Shown in pieces: positions 1 to 10,923 of a DNA stretch of 64,000 bases (positions are counted from its first letter, which is position 1; each line of letters begins with the position of its first letter). The position numbers were made by a program, and so were the translations under genes. Below the pieces are notes generated by a model that saw only the letters and a list, made by a program, of their open reading frames with translations, was not told where the DNA came from and made no database searches. The stretch spans positions 15,505,001 through 15,569,000 of the forward strand of contig OU612067.1 of the NCBI GenBank assembly GCA_914767715.1, in the 5' to 3' direction. The DNA is from Membranipora membranacea (Eukaryota; Bryozoa; Gymnolaemata; Cheilostomatida; Membraniporidae).

Positions 1-169
1 TACATGGGAACAAAAGGCGTGTCACCTTCAAACCTTTACAGCAGGAAGTTTTCTTGTCACATGGCTACTTTCTTTGTTTTGGGGAAAAAACAAAAAAGAA
101 GCCACGTAAAAATTGCTATCAAAGTCTACAAATTGAGCCATATCAATATAGAGATTTAAAACTACTTAC

Positions 170-835
170 TGACAGGCCGCTTTCAAGAAGTGCTGCTTTT
201 TCGTTTTGACTAAGGGCCTTAAGAACATGCCTCCAGAATGTGCTCCCAGCCTTCGCATGGCAGCAGTAATTCATCGCTGTAATGTGGGGCATTCTGACAG
301 CAATTCTTCTTTTCCACACATTTCGGACGCCATCAAAAGATTTACAGCGGCTGATTATGTTTTGCATTCTTTGTGTCAGCAGTTCTTGTAAATCTGGATT
401 TTTATACCAATCTGGCTCCCAATACTCCAGCCCAACCTCTGGGTCGTGATACTTTACAAAATCATCCTCGTTATACATCTGTGTATTCTGAGCTAGTAAA
501 AACGATCCTTGGTCCTCTTGATGTTTAGAGCTCCAATAGTCCAACAGAATTTTATTCACTTCTGATCGTGATGAAAGGTTTTGTGCTCCATAATTGTCCT
601 GGGAGAATTCTTGAGTTGTTCTCCATGGTCCGTTTATTAGCAACCTGTCGGAGGTTGTTGCCGAGGTTGTCTCCTGTTGCTCATCGAAATGAGTGCTCTC
701 GTAGGCATAGGGGCTAAAATCCAACTTCTTCTGTGTCAGAAGATCCTGGTTATTTGGTGTGTGCATAAGAAAAATAGCACAAACGGTAGTCACAGCAAGC
801 GCAATAGGAACAGCAAGTTTTTTAACGTTGTTCAT
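170..835 (-). CDS. Carbohydrate sulfotransferase (CHST8-14 / Sulfotransfer_2 type), first coding exon, partial
   Basis: The 222-codon exon begins at ATG 835 and ends at 170, before a consensus GTAAGT donor (169-164) in phase 0; the rest lies off the left edge. Residues 1-6 carry two lysines, followed by a hydrophobic segment at about 7-24, as in a type II Golgi protein. A polar stem of about 165 residues follows. The motif CCHAKAGSTFWRHVL at residues 191-205 resembles the 5'-phosphosulfate (PAPS) binding loop of the HNK-1/chondroitin-4-O-sulfotransferase family, with the usual lysine and the following S-T-F-W. Family members transfer sulfate from PAPS to glycans or proteoglycans in the Golgi lumen. 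The 3'-phosphate motif and the catalytic core are not in view, so the substrate cannot be stated. The family call rests on one motif plus topology. Confidence 0.75.
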
Positions 836-3603
836 AGCTAATTTAATTTTGTCTAAATCAGTGTAACATTTTTGCTTTAGTCACCAACCAAGTAAGAAGA
901 TACAAACCATATATAAGTAATGGCAACACTGTACTAAGCTGCCTCTGATTATGTGTACTAAACCCAGAGCAAACACTCAACAACCAGAGATGCCTATTGC
1001 CTAACGGCTATCACTGGACTGGACTGCTTAATTGCTTCCAGTCGTAATTGTGGGGGTAGGCAGTTGCAAATCCAGTTACTTACTAACAAAGATTTTATCA
1101 TTGTTACATAATAAGCAGCTTGCATTATAATTAACTCCATTTGTTTAACAAACACAAGCTTATCTTATTTATGTCTGGATTTCTGTATAGATAAGAATAG
1201 GGGTTAAAAAGGGGCGGAGCTTAGCGAACATATAAACAACTCGCCAGGAAAAGGGCTGCTTACCAGATAACTGATTATAGTATTTTAATAACCAGAGGTT
1301 TCACAGAGCAATGAACTCCCTCTTCATTGCACAGAGGAAAAGTCCCTTATAGCAGGCCATTGCAGAGCTTTTGTACTTCACAATCACGTTCAAAGTTCTT
1401 AATCATGATAAATAAAAATCTCAGGATTGATGAAATGAAACCTGCTTGCAGTACAAGCATCGAAAGTATCAAGACATAACACCTTAGCAGAAAAGAGAAA
1501 TGCCGTATTTTCACACTGGCTGGCGATGATCCTTGGGAGCATAGGCAAGCTGGCCTAAATAACCTCGTACTTCAAACGATTCAAACATCATGACTGTGTA
1601 ACGTAAGATCACATGCCCTGGGGTGTTGGCTGCTGACTAAACTATTTGTAATATGTCCATGCAACATCAAAACTGCTGATTGATTTATAACACTGGTCTA
1701 ATCATGGCATAATTAGTTGCTTGGGCAGCTTGGCATTTAAGTGACAAAAACCACATTCGAATACCATCAGATCAATATTTGTGGATGTCTTTAGTAAAAG
1801 CGTTGGTTACGCTATTGCTAGACATTTTTGCTCTGTAGAAGAAATGATGCCTAGAAATGTTTGATTACTTATAAACTTAAACTTCAGGTAGAGGTAGACA
1901 AAGGTAGAGGTATTACATAAAAGCGATCGGTCGATGATAAAAACAAACATTCAAACCTCACCAAATCTCAAGCACTTATCTTAAAAAGTGATGTAGTTTC
2001 TTTTGGCCGAGGAGTTGTCTACACCGCTTTGAAGAGCAAACAACACACATCATTGAATAAAGAAAAAAATCAGGGTGGTGAACCGCATGATTTTTTCTCG
2101 ATAGCTTTCTATATCATGAGAGATTATCGAGACCAGAGAACTCTAAATATGAACACTCGGCGAATAATCCAAATTGTGATTAATCGATCATTCAAATGCT
2201 GTCAGGATATCTTTTTGGTAGAGCATTGTGAAGTGAACATTATCGTGTTTGTAATTTTCCAGGTGGTTCATGCCAGTGATAACATAATCAGAGTTTGATC
2301 AGAATCCCCAAATCCCTCGCACAATTTGTTATATACCCCCAAGCCGGCTTTATATAATGGGAAAGATACTTTTGATTGCAAACTAATGGACCAATATTAC
2401 AGGAAGCACAACATAGACACCAAAAAGCAAAGCAGAGTGTCAGCCAAGAGGTTCCTTTCCCACTACGACGGCGAAATAAACCTTCTGTTATAAAACAATG
2501 CTGCTAACACTATAGCTCGGATCCTTGTAATCCCTCGAAACCATTGAAATACTACTCTGCGGGCTTTAGATAAGGTAAGATAGATTTTCCGGCTCAATGG
2601 GTATAACACTCCTCTTTCGATTACCACCTGTATATTTGACACTAGGGTCTACAAAGTGACAGCAGGGAGAAATGATCACAGGAAACATGTGGCAATGTAG
2701 CTCTAGCTTGTTAACGACACAGGAAATGTATTGATAGTAACAAATGGGGTGTGTTCAAAGTGCATTTAGCATTGATATTGTTATAGCTGTCAGTTAACCC
2801 CATACCCTACCAATTTGGAGGAGCGACAAGAACCCTGCACTCAAACTCTTTGATAACAGGGTACCAGTAAAGCTAACAGTAGAAGATGTTTTACATTAGA
2901 AGGGTAAAGTAATTGCAGGAGGAAAGTTTGCCATTTCGATCATGCTCAAAGTAGTAAAATATATTGCTATCCTCCATCCTCCCTTTTTACATCCAATCAG
3001 CCTCCAACTTTAGCTAGCTAAAATAAGTGCTAGCTAAGTTATAGTCACCCCCAAACTAGCTAATAATAATACTTCTCTTACCTTACCTACAGATAATCCA
3101 TAACGTCCGTCACAGGGCACGAATGGATATATGTACCTATAATAACTTCGAGATTTGGGTATGGCCCTATGAGTGTTATGTTGTCAGATTAGGATTGTAG
3201 AAAAGAATTTGCTACTAAAACTTAGTCTCAATCATTTATTCCGGTGTATTATTTTGACTGCTTTGACCCTTGAAGGCAATCAAAACTCGTACTCTCACCA
3301 GGGAGTAACAGCTTGCTTTCACACATCAAATATTACATCGAAAGTCAGGAAGCTCACCTCTGGTACAAATCTGTTGGTAAGAACTGACTCGCTAACACCT
3401 TTCCTCACCATAAAGCGTCTCTGTCTAGCTTATGATGTCTACACATACACGGATGTGTACAGAGTATAACCTTTCCCTCGCTTGCAGAAGGTCAATGTTT
3501 GTGCTGCTCGGGTTTTCACAGGCCTATACTTAGAAAAACTGAGTGAGCTAATTTGCTACATAACATCATCGGTAGACACGCGCAACTACCGCTTCTCTTG
3601 ACC

Positions 3604-3646
3604 TAGTGCTAAACCAAGGACCTCCCTGTCATTGAGCTAAACCAAA
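3604..3646 (-). repeat. tRNA-like relic, probable SINE head
   Basis: Read on the minus strand, this contains a D-arm/A-box-like TTAGCTCAATGACAG and, close behind, a degenerate T-arm/B-box-like TTGGTTTAGCAC. The anticodon arm is shortened, so it is not a working tRNA. A decayed tRNA-derived SINE head is the simplest reading. Confidence 0.35.
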
Positions 3647-6600
3647 TAAATGACCACTCTTTCTTTTCATAAAATGCCTCATAATTGAGTGAATTTGAAC
3701 AAAATAATAAGCAGTTCGTAAACATTACAACAATAGGGGCAGGCTAATGACCGTTAAACAAAGAGGATTTGGGCTGCTAACTTTTCTGTTACAACTTTAC
3801 ACAGAGTTGCTGTATGAGAATTTCAGATGTTATATCATCTGTTGGGTAAATAGATTATGTTTATTCAATCAATATTATTTTTTCCTTTCACTGCAGTGCT
3901 ATCGTGAAACTTCCTTTGTGTGATGAAGTTGAAGGTTTAGAATATTGGCTCAAGATAATTGAATGTAGAGTAAATTAGGATGTTCTTTACAAAATAGTCA
4001 ACTGCCACTAAATTCTGACTCCATTGAGTGGATGACAATTTGTCAACAAGGAGTACAGGGTGAATTCTCCTGGTGTGAAGTCTTGGTTAAGTACTTAAGT
4101 TGTAAAATATTGATAATAAGGAAACACTGTAAGTGAGAAACCCAGCCCAAATATACACTTTGCTAAAACACTTTTACCTACTTAAACAGTATCAGGAAAC
4201 AATATATTAAATCTGCCAGTAGAATATTATTGATTACCAGTACCATTGCATGGAATATTATTTGAGCAAGATGAGTAGGCAATTATGACTAAGCATGCAT
4301 GCACTGCATGCAAATAACGTGTTGGAAAAAAGAATGGACAAGACTATAGAATTTAGAATTGGATAAATCAAACCTGGCTGACTTAATTTTTCCACAAATG
4401 TAGAAAAAATATGGTTCATTATATTTTCTGCATATATGTATTTGTACAATCCTATCCTCAGGGCAGTCATATCAAACCCTCATATCAGTGACAGAGTAGA
4501 ACAATTTTTTGTTCCCTCTGTGGTGGTGGCAGAGTGATATTACAAAAGTCGGGTATCGAGGGGTGGTGCTATTGCAGTATCACTCCTCCACCGCATAGAG
4601 AACAAACTTATTCTAGTGTCGGGGACTGCATTTTAATTGTTCATTTCATTTCCCTCGTCTATGAATTATCACCAAGAGTAGTTATAGGAGTATTTAGTTT
4701 GGACGGATTTTTTTTTGCAGTTAATTTTCTCTTAAATCAGCATAAACCGCAAACACATATATTATAGAAAAAACGACCTGGAATAAAGACATGTACTCTG
4801 GACAGCCCTCGCTCAGTTGACCAGGGGTTTTCATAGCTATCTAAGCAGCCAGGTCGTTGATGGTGATGGCTGCAGATCTTTGGGTAGGCATGGTATCAAG
4901 GCGATAACCAAAATATTGTTCTGGCTGTACTCTTATCTTTAAACGATGACTTGATAATAAAGTAACTGATCATCTGTGGTACCATTTCTTATCTGTGTGA
5001 TGAGCAAAATGAATAGCAAACAAAGAATTTTGTATATTTGCTGCCAATCACAAGGCCGTAGTTAAGAAAAAACATACAGGGGACACAAAAGTCAAAGGCG
5101 AGCCCGAAGCATCACCAGGAGGGGTGCCATAAGCAAATTAAGGCATATAATTAGCAAATGGAAATCCCAGAGGAGCTGATTCTGATATGGATTATCCAAT
5201 TATAGTGATTTTAGGCCACTGTATTTAGCTTTCTAGGGGAGGCACTACGGGCCTGAATTACAACAGGGAGAATGAATTCCATTCAATTCCATTCTCCCTG
5301 ATCACAAGGAGCTAAACTGGTATCAGACTTCAACTTCAAGTGGAGATGTGACACTCAATAGTAAATAACTTAAGTGAAATTTAAATAACAGCAAACAATC
5401 TTAGGTACTAGTTCTGTGTCCTGTGAAGTCAGGTCAACTCAAGAAAATCAAACAGCCGAATGTAGTTCTTGACAACAAACTGAACATGAATATATGTATG
5501 AAGAATTTAAAACTGAAAATACCGCAGGAACAAATGCCTCAAAACTTAAGGGGAACGGATAACAGACTCTTTATTTTGTATTAGGTTAATTTTACAATTG
5601 ATTGTGTTGGATAAATGGTTGAACAGATGCTCCAGTAAAGGTTTTGGGTGCGTTTGATACATGACATTGGCAAAATAAAGGCTTGCAGGAATCATTATCT
5701 CCAGTCTTGTCTTGCTGCTAAATACTACTCTGGTATCATAAGACAAATTTATGGATGAATGTGTTGTATCCTCTATTTTTCCATTATGATGTGTATGATA
5801 ACTTACTCTAAGCTTAAAATTGCTACCCTCAAGTCATAAATCTTCATGAGATATAAACACATCAAGAACACAAACCCTAATACACTGTCTTGCATCGAGG
5901 CTAGATTGGGGGGGGGGGGGGTGGGTTAGCCATGTCATGCAGCTTCATTATTTTATTTCAGTTTTAATGTGAAAAGTATGTAGTATATAGATTAGCACTA
6001 CAAAATAGAAGACAACTTCCATACTAGGTCCAAGAATTTAAGGCTACCCTGTGATAGGATAGCCGCATGATAAGGCTAGGGGTAGTTATGGTTACAGTGC
6101 ACAATACTCACTTGCCTTGGTGCAAAGTTGTTCATAATTTGCCTGTTGATGTCAGAGTTTGTAACGCTGCGGGCAGGCTGTCGTGAGTGGATGGGTGGGG
6201 GGGGGGAGACACCACTCATCGGCCGCGACAGTTTGCCCAGGCTAGTTTGTATAACGCTATCAAAACTTCCAATTCAGCCAGCCAGCCTGCCTGGCCTCCC
6301 ACCCTCCCTGCTTTCAGCATTGGATGGAATTGCCATTCAAACAGACTATCTTTTTTCCATTGGATCTGACTTCAAGCAGGGCGGGTCGGAGTATATCTCA
6401 CCCTCCCTGCTTCAAGGCTTGCGTATTCTGAGCTTTGGCCAGCACATCTTCCTTTATAGCTGTTGATCTGTAACTAACATTGTTACAAATTTAACATCAA
6501 TTTCATTATTAATTTCATTGTGATTTAATTTGATAATAGAGTATTTTGACATTGAAACAATTAATTTGCTTCTCTTACTTCCTACTTCTCTGACAAGGCG

Positions 6601-7183
6601 CTGTAATTTCCATCTTCTATGTGTTCATAAATCAACAGAGTGGATGCTTATTAACAATTGCTAATTAATATGTGTTAGCTAGTACAACATCCTGAGCTCA
6701 ACAACCTTATGATCTGCACACATAACACAATACTTCTCTCAAGACTTCTGCCTAACTAGATGAACCATTTATGATGAGTATTTACTGTTTGTATTTATAT
6801 AAAGCGTAATATGATTGCTATGTCATCAATGGCGACATTTAATAAAGAAATCCTCAGTAGATATTACGCCATGATAACATTTATATTGGCAATGAAGCCT
6901 CTATCCACATTAACTAGTGATACTTGTGACAGAACACCAATTTATATTTAAATGGAGAATTTTACGGATTCAAAATTAACTAATATTACTCTGGTTTACG
7001 AAATCTTTGCCAACATTTGTAATCCTGCGAGACCATGAAAATGAGAACGTGAAAAATGAACTTTGGAAAAATTGTGCATGCAGGGAGTTGGGGAAACTCT
7101 GGTCGAAGCAACATACCAATTGAAAGTTGTGCTCTCTTGCAAAGAGAGAAGATAATACCAGCAGACTATGCCCAGGGTGGGAG

Positions 7184-7229
7184 GGTGGGACCAATGAACT
7201 AAACTAAAAGGTTTAGTTCATTGGTGGGA
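7184..7229. repeat. Palindrome embedded in direct GGTGGGA repeats
   Basis: The arms CCAATGAACTAAAC and GTTTAGTTCATTGG are a perfect 14-base inverted repeat around taaaag. GGTGGGA precedes and follows in direct orientation. Compare 42,464-42,498. Confidence 0.65.
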
Positions 7230-7639
7230 CCTAACCGATGTCTTGGCTCTGAGCCCACACATTGGGTTGGTGGGACCCCAACCTTCCTTCAATAACTATT
7301 ATTCGGAGACCTTCAGCCTGCATAAACATTCAAATACCAATTGACGATTCAGGCCATGGTCTCCCTGAGTGAAAAAATACCAGCTGATAGTCTGAGTCAC
7401 TACTCTGCGCCTAGTGAGTTGAATTTATTTCCACTATAGTAAGAGTCAGTAAGAGTCACTATTCCTTCTATTAGGTAACAAGGGTCAGGGTGTTTAAAGC
7501 TAAACACTCTAACACCGTGTGAGTAGCTTACTTTGAGTCCAAAGCTGTTTGGATGGGCGGGCATGGATGGTGTATTTCTGTAGCTAATACATAACCGCTC
7601 GTGTAAGGTCGCATTGTAGTGGACATAATTGATGCTGAA

Positions 7640-8368
7640 TTAGATTGATTGATTGATTTGATTGATTTGTATTCTATCACTAACTGTAAAAGTTGTGAGA
7701 AAAAGGTTGCTGGTAGACGTACTCTGCTAAAAAATAATGAAGTTGCCTTGCATGCAAAAATAGTATCATTAAAAAGTAGTTAAAAAATTGTATTATTAAT
7801 ATAAATGCACAGGTGTCTCAAAAAGCAGTCTTTGCCCAGGCAGTGCGGTATTTAGGGTGTCTAAGCCGACCTGAGGGGCATCGTTCGAGGTAGCTATGGA
7901 TAAAGTGTTTGTCATCAGTGAATATCTGCATTACACGATTTTTTAAATGAGTGTTAACTAGAGTGTCGAGATCATAATTTAGTTGTAATCCGAGTGAGGA
8001 AGCATCTTTAAATATTTTGCGCATGTCCTTCTTATCTCGTTGATAAATGGCAGGATAGAGGACTGGTAGACAATACATTATAAGTGAAACAATAAAACTC
8101 TTAAAAAGCATGCATGCAAGTGGCTTGGTACTCAAATACAGAAAGTTTTTAATTATATACATTCTTTGATTTGCCTTGCGAACAACATTTTGGATGTGGG
8201 CTTCAAATCTAAGCTTCTGGTCAATCTCAACACCAAGATATTTAGTAGTCTCACAGAAAGAAATAACTGATCCATTAAGTATGAGGCTAGGGCTGACAGG
8301 TCTTTCACGTTTAGTTGAACATAACATTTCTTTAGTTTTGCCTGCGTTTAAAAGGAGGTCCAGATCTT
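7640..8368 (-). mobile_element. 5'-truncated non-LTR retrotransposon, RT C-terminal end
   Basis: The frame from about 8,368 down to 7,818 encodes the end of a reverse transcriptase and its C-terminal domain. It opens just after the catalytic core with LLNAGKTKEML, then has the typical KYLGVEID and a HIQNVVRKANQRMY segment. It ends in a run about 150 bases before a 3' tail of CAAT/AATC units, seen on the plus strand as gattgattgattgattt near 7,643-7,670. Short-unit 3' tails are typical of CR1/L2-like elements. Everything upstream of the palm is missing, as expected for aborted target-primed reverse transcription. The element is dead; its clade is not determined. Confidence 0.85.
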
Positions 8369-9240
8369 AGCAGGGGTAATGTTGATAATTGTATTGACAT
8401 GCTTGAACTGCTATTTCTAATGGTATGTAGCAAGCTGGGAGTTTTTGCCGGTGATTTTCAAACACAGCCTTTGCCATCGTTGCAGCTAGCTTAAGTGGAC
8501 AAGCCGATTGACACCCTTTATTACACAGGCTCCACTATTGCACAGTCCGCACCGTGTAGATAGACGATTTGATCATATATACATCAAGTTACAGCAAAAT
8601 ACGCCTGTTTTGGGGTGTGTCACTTCTAACAGTAATTTGCGTGTTGGTGGCGTATATCAGACTTGGTTCCAGGTAAACCATACCTCAGCACCGAAGTACT
8701 TGCTCTAAGCCATGCAAATTTAACTGCTTTGGTCATTTAAATTCTTGATAAGGTATTCAAGCTATTAGTTCATTAGTTAAATCAAACTGGAGGTTTAGTA
8801 CATAACTTGTCCCAAATTCCTTGGAAAAAAGTGGCGTCATCTTCTTCTGCATATTGAGTTGCTTCCCCTTGAGTTGGTAGTGTACCAGTAGACAAGAGTG
8901 ACCATAGACTTAATATGGGAGTGGCTCGAAATTGAGCTTTTGTAGAAATGATCTTACCCAGCACCTACAGGGTTTCTTACTTCATCAATTGTCAAATAGT
9001 CTATCTAGTCATACAGCCTATTATATTTGATTTAGAACAAGATTTTGCTGTTTAGTAAGAAACAGAAGATTGGCCTGTCCCAAAAGAGGGACGCTAGGTG
9101 CCCTGAATCCTTATACTGAGAATGTGATACATCCTAGAAAACTAGAATGCATCCTAGAGATGAGGCCATAGAAGACCTCCTGATCATGGGTTTGCAGCGA
9201 GCTGCCAAAACTGAACTGACACTAATCGGCCATTGGCAGT

Positions 9241-9272
9241 GACACTTTGATCTTAGCCAATAGGCCGAGAAT
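9241..9272 (-). ncRNA. U2 snRNA 5'-end copy (fragment, pseudogene or SINE head)
   Basis: Read on the minus strand from about 9,271, the sequence TCTCGGCCTATTGGCTAAG continues into ATCAAAGTGT. It matches the highly conserved 5' end of metazoan U2 snRNA except for one substitution and one inserted base. The match stops after about 30 bases; the branch-point-recognition region and Sm site are absent, so this is not a working U2 gene. It begins immediately beyond the 3' tail of the adjacent RTE-like fragment, in the same orientation. Confidence 0.6.
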
Positions 9273-9284
9273 ATATATACATAC

Positions 9285-9656
9285 ATATCATCATCATTGG
9301 CTGTCCTTCGTATCCGAAGATGACTTCTTGTGAACCATGTCTCTCCATTGACATCTGCTTCTGCTGAGGGATTGCCAGCTACCAACAGGAATCTTTTTAT
9401 CTTTGAGGCTTCTCTTCACCGTGTCCTTGAACCTCAGCCTGGGTCTGCCAATACCACGTACACCTTCTTTAAGCTGAGAGTACAGGATTTGTTTGGGTAG
9501 TCTGGAGTCGTCCATCCTGTGTATATGACTAGCCCATCTCAAGTTTCTCTGAATTAGGAGTTCATACATGCTGGGTAGATTTGCTTGAGTAAGGATGTCG
9601 GCGTTTGAGATGAAGTCCCACCATTTGACATTAAGAATTTGTCGCAGGTGTCTCAT
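9285..9656 (-). mobile_element. RTE-like retrotransposon C-terminal tail, 5'-truncated
   Basis: The 120-codon frame encodes the segment that follows the reverse transcriptase in RTE-type endonuclease/RT proteins. Markers are NVKWWDFISNADIL, LRWASHIHRMDD, RLPKQILYSQL and GRPRLRFKDTVKRSL. This is the part often mis-annotated as craniofacial-development-protein-2-like. It ends in a short ATGATGATGATATG tail, as RTE elements do. No palm or endonuclease is present. The element is dead. Confidence 0.85.
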
Positions 9657-10697
9657 ATATATATAGAGGTATACATATAGAGGAGTAAGTACTGTAGATA
9701 CGAGTAGAGTTGCAAAGAGCTATGAATTAATAATATGTGGATGTCAAAAGAAGTGTCAAAGTGTTCAGCTTTGTTGCCTGAGTTAGCGTAGCGTTCAATC
9801 TCAATGCTCACTTTGTCCGTGTTAGGTTCATTTTCCACTACAGAGTCTTTCAAACCAGCGATATCGTTTCGTTTCTCATTTCTATCGACATTGCATTTCA
9901 AAAGATCTGACATGTTTTTTGATGCGGCTAGTGAAAAAAGTCTTCAATAGAGTGATCATGACAGGTATGTTATTAATGTTCCTGATATCTATGGGTTTTA
10001 TGGATGTGAGGGGTAATTTCTGACTCCTCTCTAATTTTCTTTATACACCGTAGCCTTTTTTGCTCGCCTTTTCTTCTATGAATTACTCATACAGGAAAAG
10101 TTAGTGTGAAGTTGTCCCACCCTCTAATACTATTGGCAATAGAAAATGTTGTGTGCACTTTTGAACTGCTCAATTATTTTGCTTCAAATATCAAAATAGG
10201 CCAATGTATATATATATATTTATTATATATATATATATACACTGTTTTATAATTGATAAAGGATTTACATAGATGAGCTTATTGGTTACTAAACTTCAAA
10301 CAAAAAAGGAAGAGTGATCAAGATCTGACAGCTTGCTTGTTAAACAAAAAGAGAGAAAAAGTGCACAAATATATTGCAGATATTTGAAGATAATATATAA
10401 AAGACTTTACTCTGAGCAGTGATCATTTGTCCTGCAGCAAATGAGAGGGAGTTTGGATCTTAGCAGGTTTTACACAGTTATTAGGTGCGTTGACTGTCAT
10501 GTTGGATTGATAGGAGCGTATCTTTATAACAAGTTATTTAACTAAAGATGTTCATGGCGTTGGCTTCATGCTTAGTTCAACTCCACTGTAGGGCATACAG
10601 ACAGAAAACAGCAAATATTGTCTCTCTTTATTTGGGCAGCTTGTTTGATCGTCTTTTGTCATAATATATACTATTACTACAATAGTTAATCTAGGTG

Positions 10698-10794
10698 CTT
10701 TTGCTCACAGCTAGCCCTTAAAAGTGTCCAGGATGGCGATCGCGGCCCACGATCGCCATCCCGAACGCCTTTAAGGGCTGGCTGTGCTTTTGCT
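10698..10794. mobile_element. 81-bp hAT-like MITE with perfect 8-bp target-site duplication
   Basis: The element at 10,706-10,786 is almost entirely two 37-base inverted arms with 5 mismatches, starting CACAGCTAGCCC and ending GGGCTGGCTGTG, around a 7-base loop. It is flanked by the identical 8-mer CTTTTGCT at 10,698-10,705 and 10,787-10,794. An 8-bp duplication is the signature of hAT transposases. There is no coding capacity, so it would be mobilised in trans. The inner arm GGATGGCGATCG is perfectly conserved on both sides. Confidence 0.85.
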
Positions 10795-10901
10795 TTGAAA
10801 AAGATTATTAAAAAGGTGTCTAAAAAAAATCAAAATTTTGTAAATCACTTGAAAAATGATAAAAAGATAAATGCAGCCTGAGAACTTGAGCACAGGTCAG
10901 T

Positions 10902-10923
10902 CATATTGTCTTAAGACAATATG
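10902..10923. repeat. Perfect 22-base palindrome
   Basis: Two 11-base halves, CATATTGTCTT and AAGACAATATG, meet without a spacer. Function unknown; it may be the core of a decayed hairpin element. Confidence 0.7.

Larger units (their letters stand above)
836..7600. other. Gene-poor intergenic DNA
   Basis: I see no supported gene here. The longest open frames are short, have no convincing splice partners and resemble no family I know. It holds a tRNA-like relic near 3.6 kb, short hairpins at 5,264-5,300, 6,371-6,417 and 7,191-7,224, and a poly-G tract near 5,907. The promoter of the minus-strand sulfotransferase should lie just above 835, but I cannot point to a TATA box. Confidence 0.5.
8785..9913 (-). 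other. Possible small minus-strand gene split by a retrotransposon tail (unproven)
   Basis: Two stretches read like real exons but match nothing I know. One starts at ATG 9,913 and gives an acidic/polar N-terminus through about 9,730, including NEPNTDK before a possible GTGAGC donor. The other ends at a stop near 8,785 and contains GEATQYAEEDDATFFQ and ends KLCTKPPV. The RTE-like tail at 9,285-9,656 lies between them. I could not establish a matching splice phase, so they may be unrelated or chance open frames. Confidence 0.2.
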
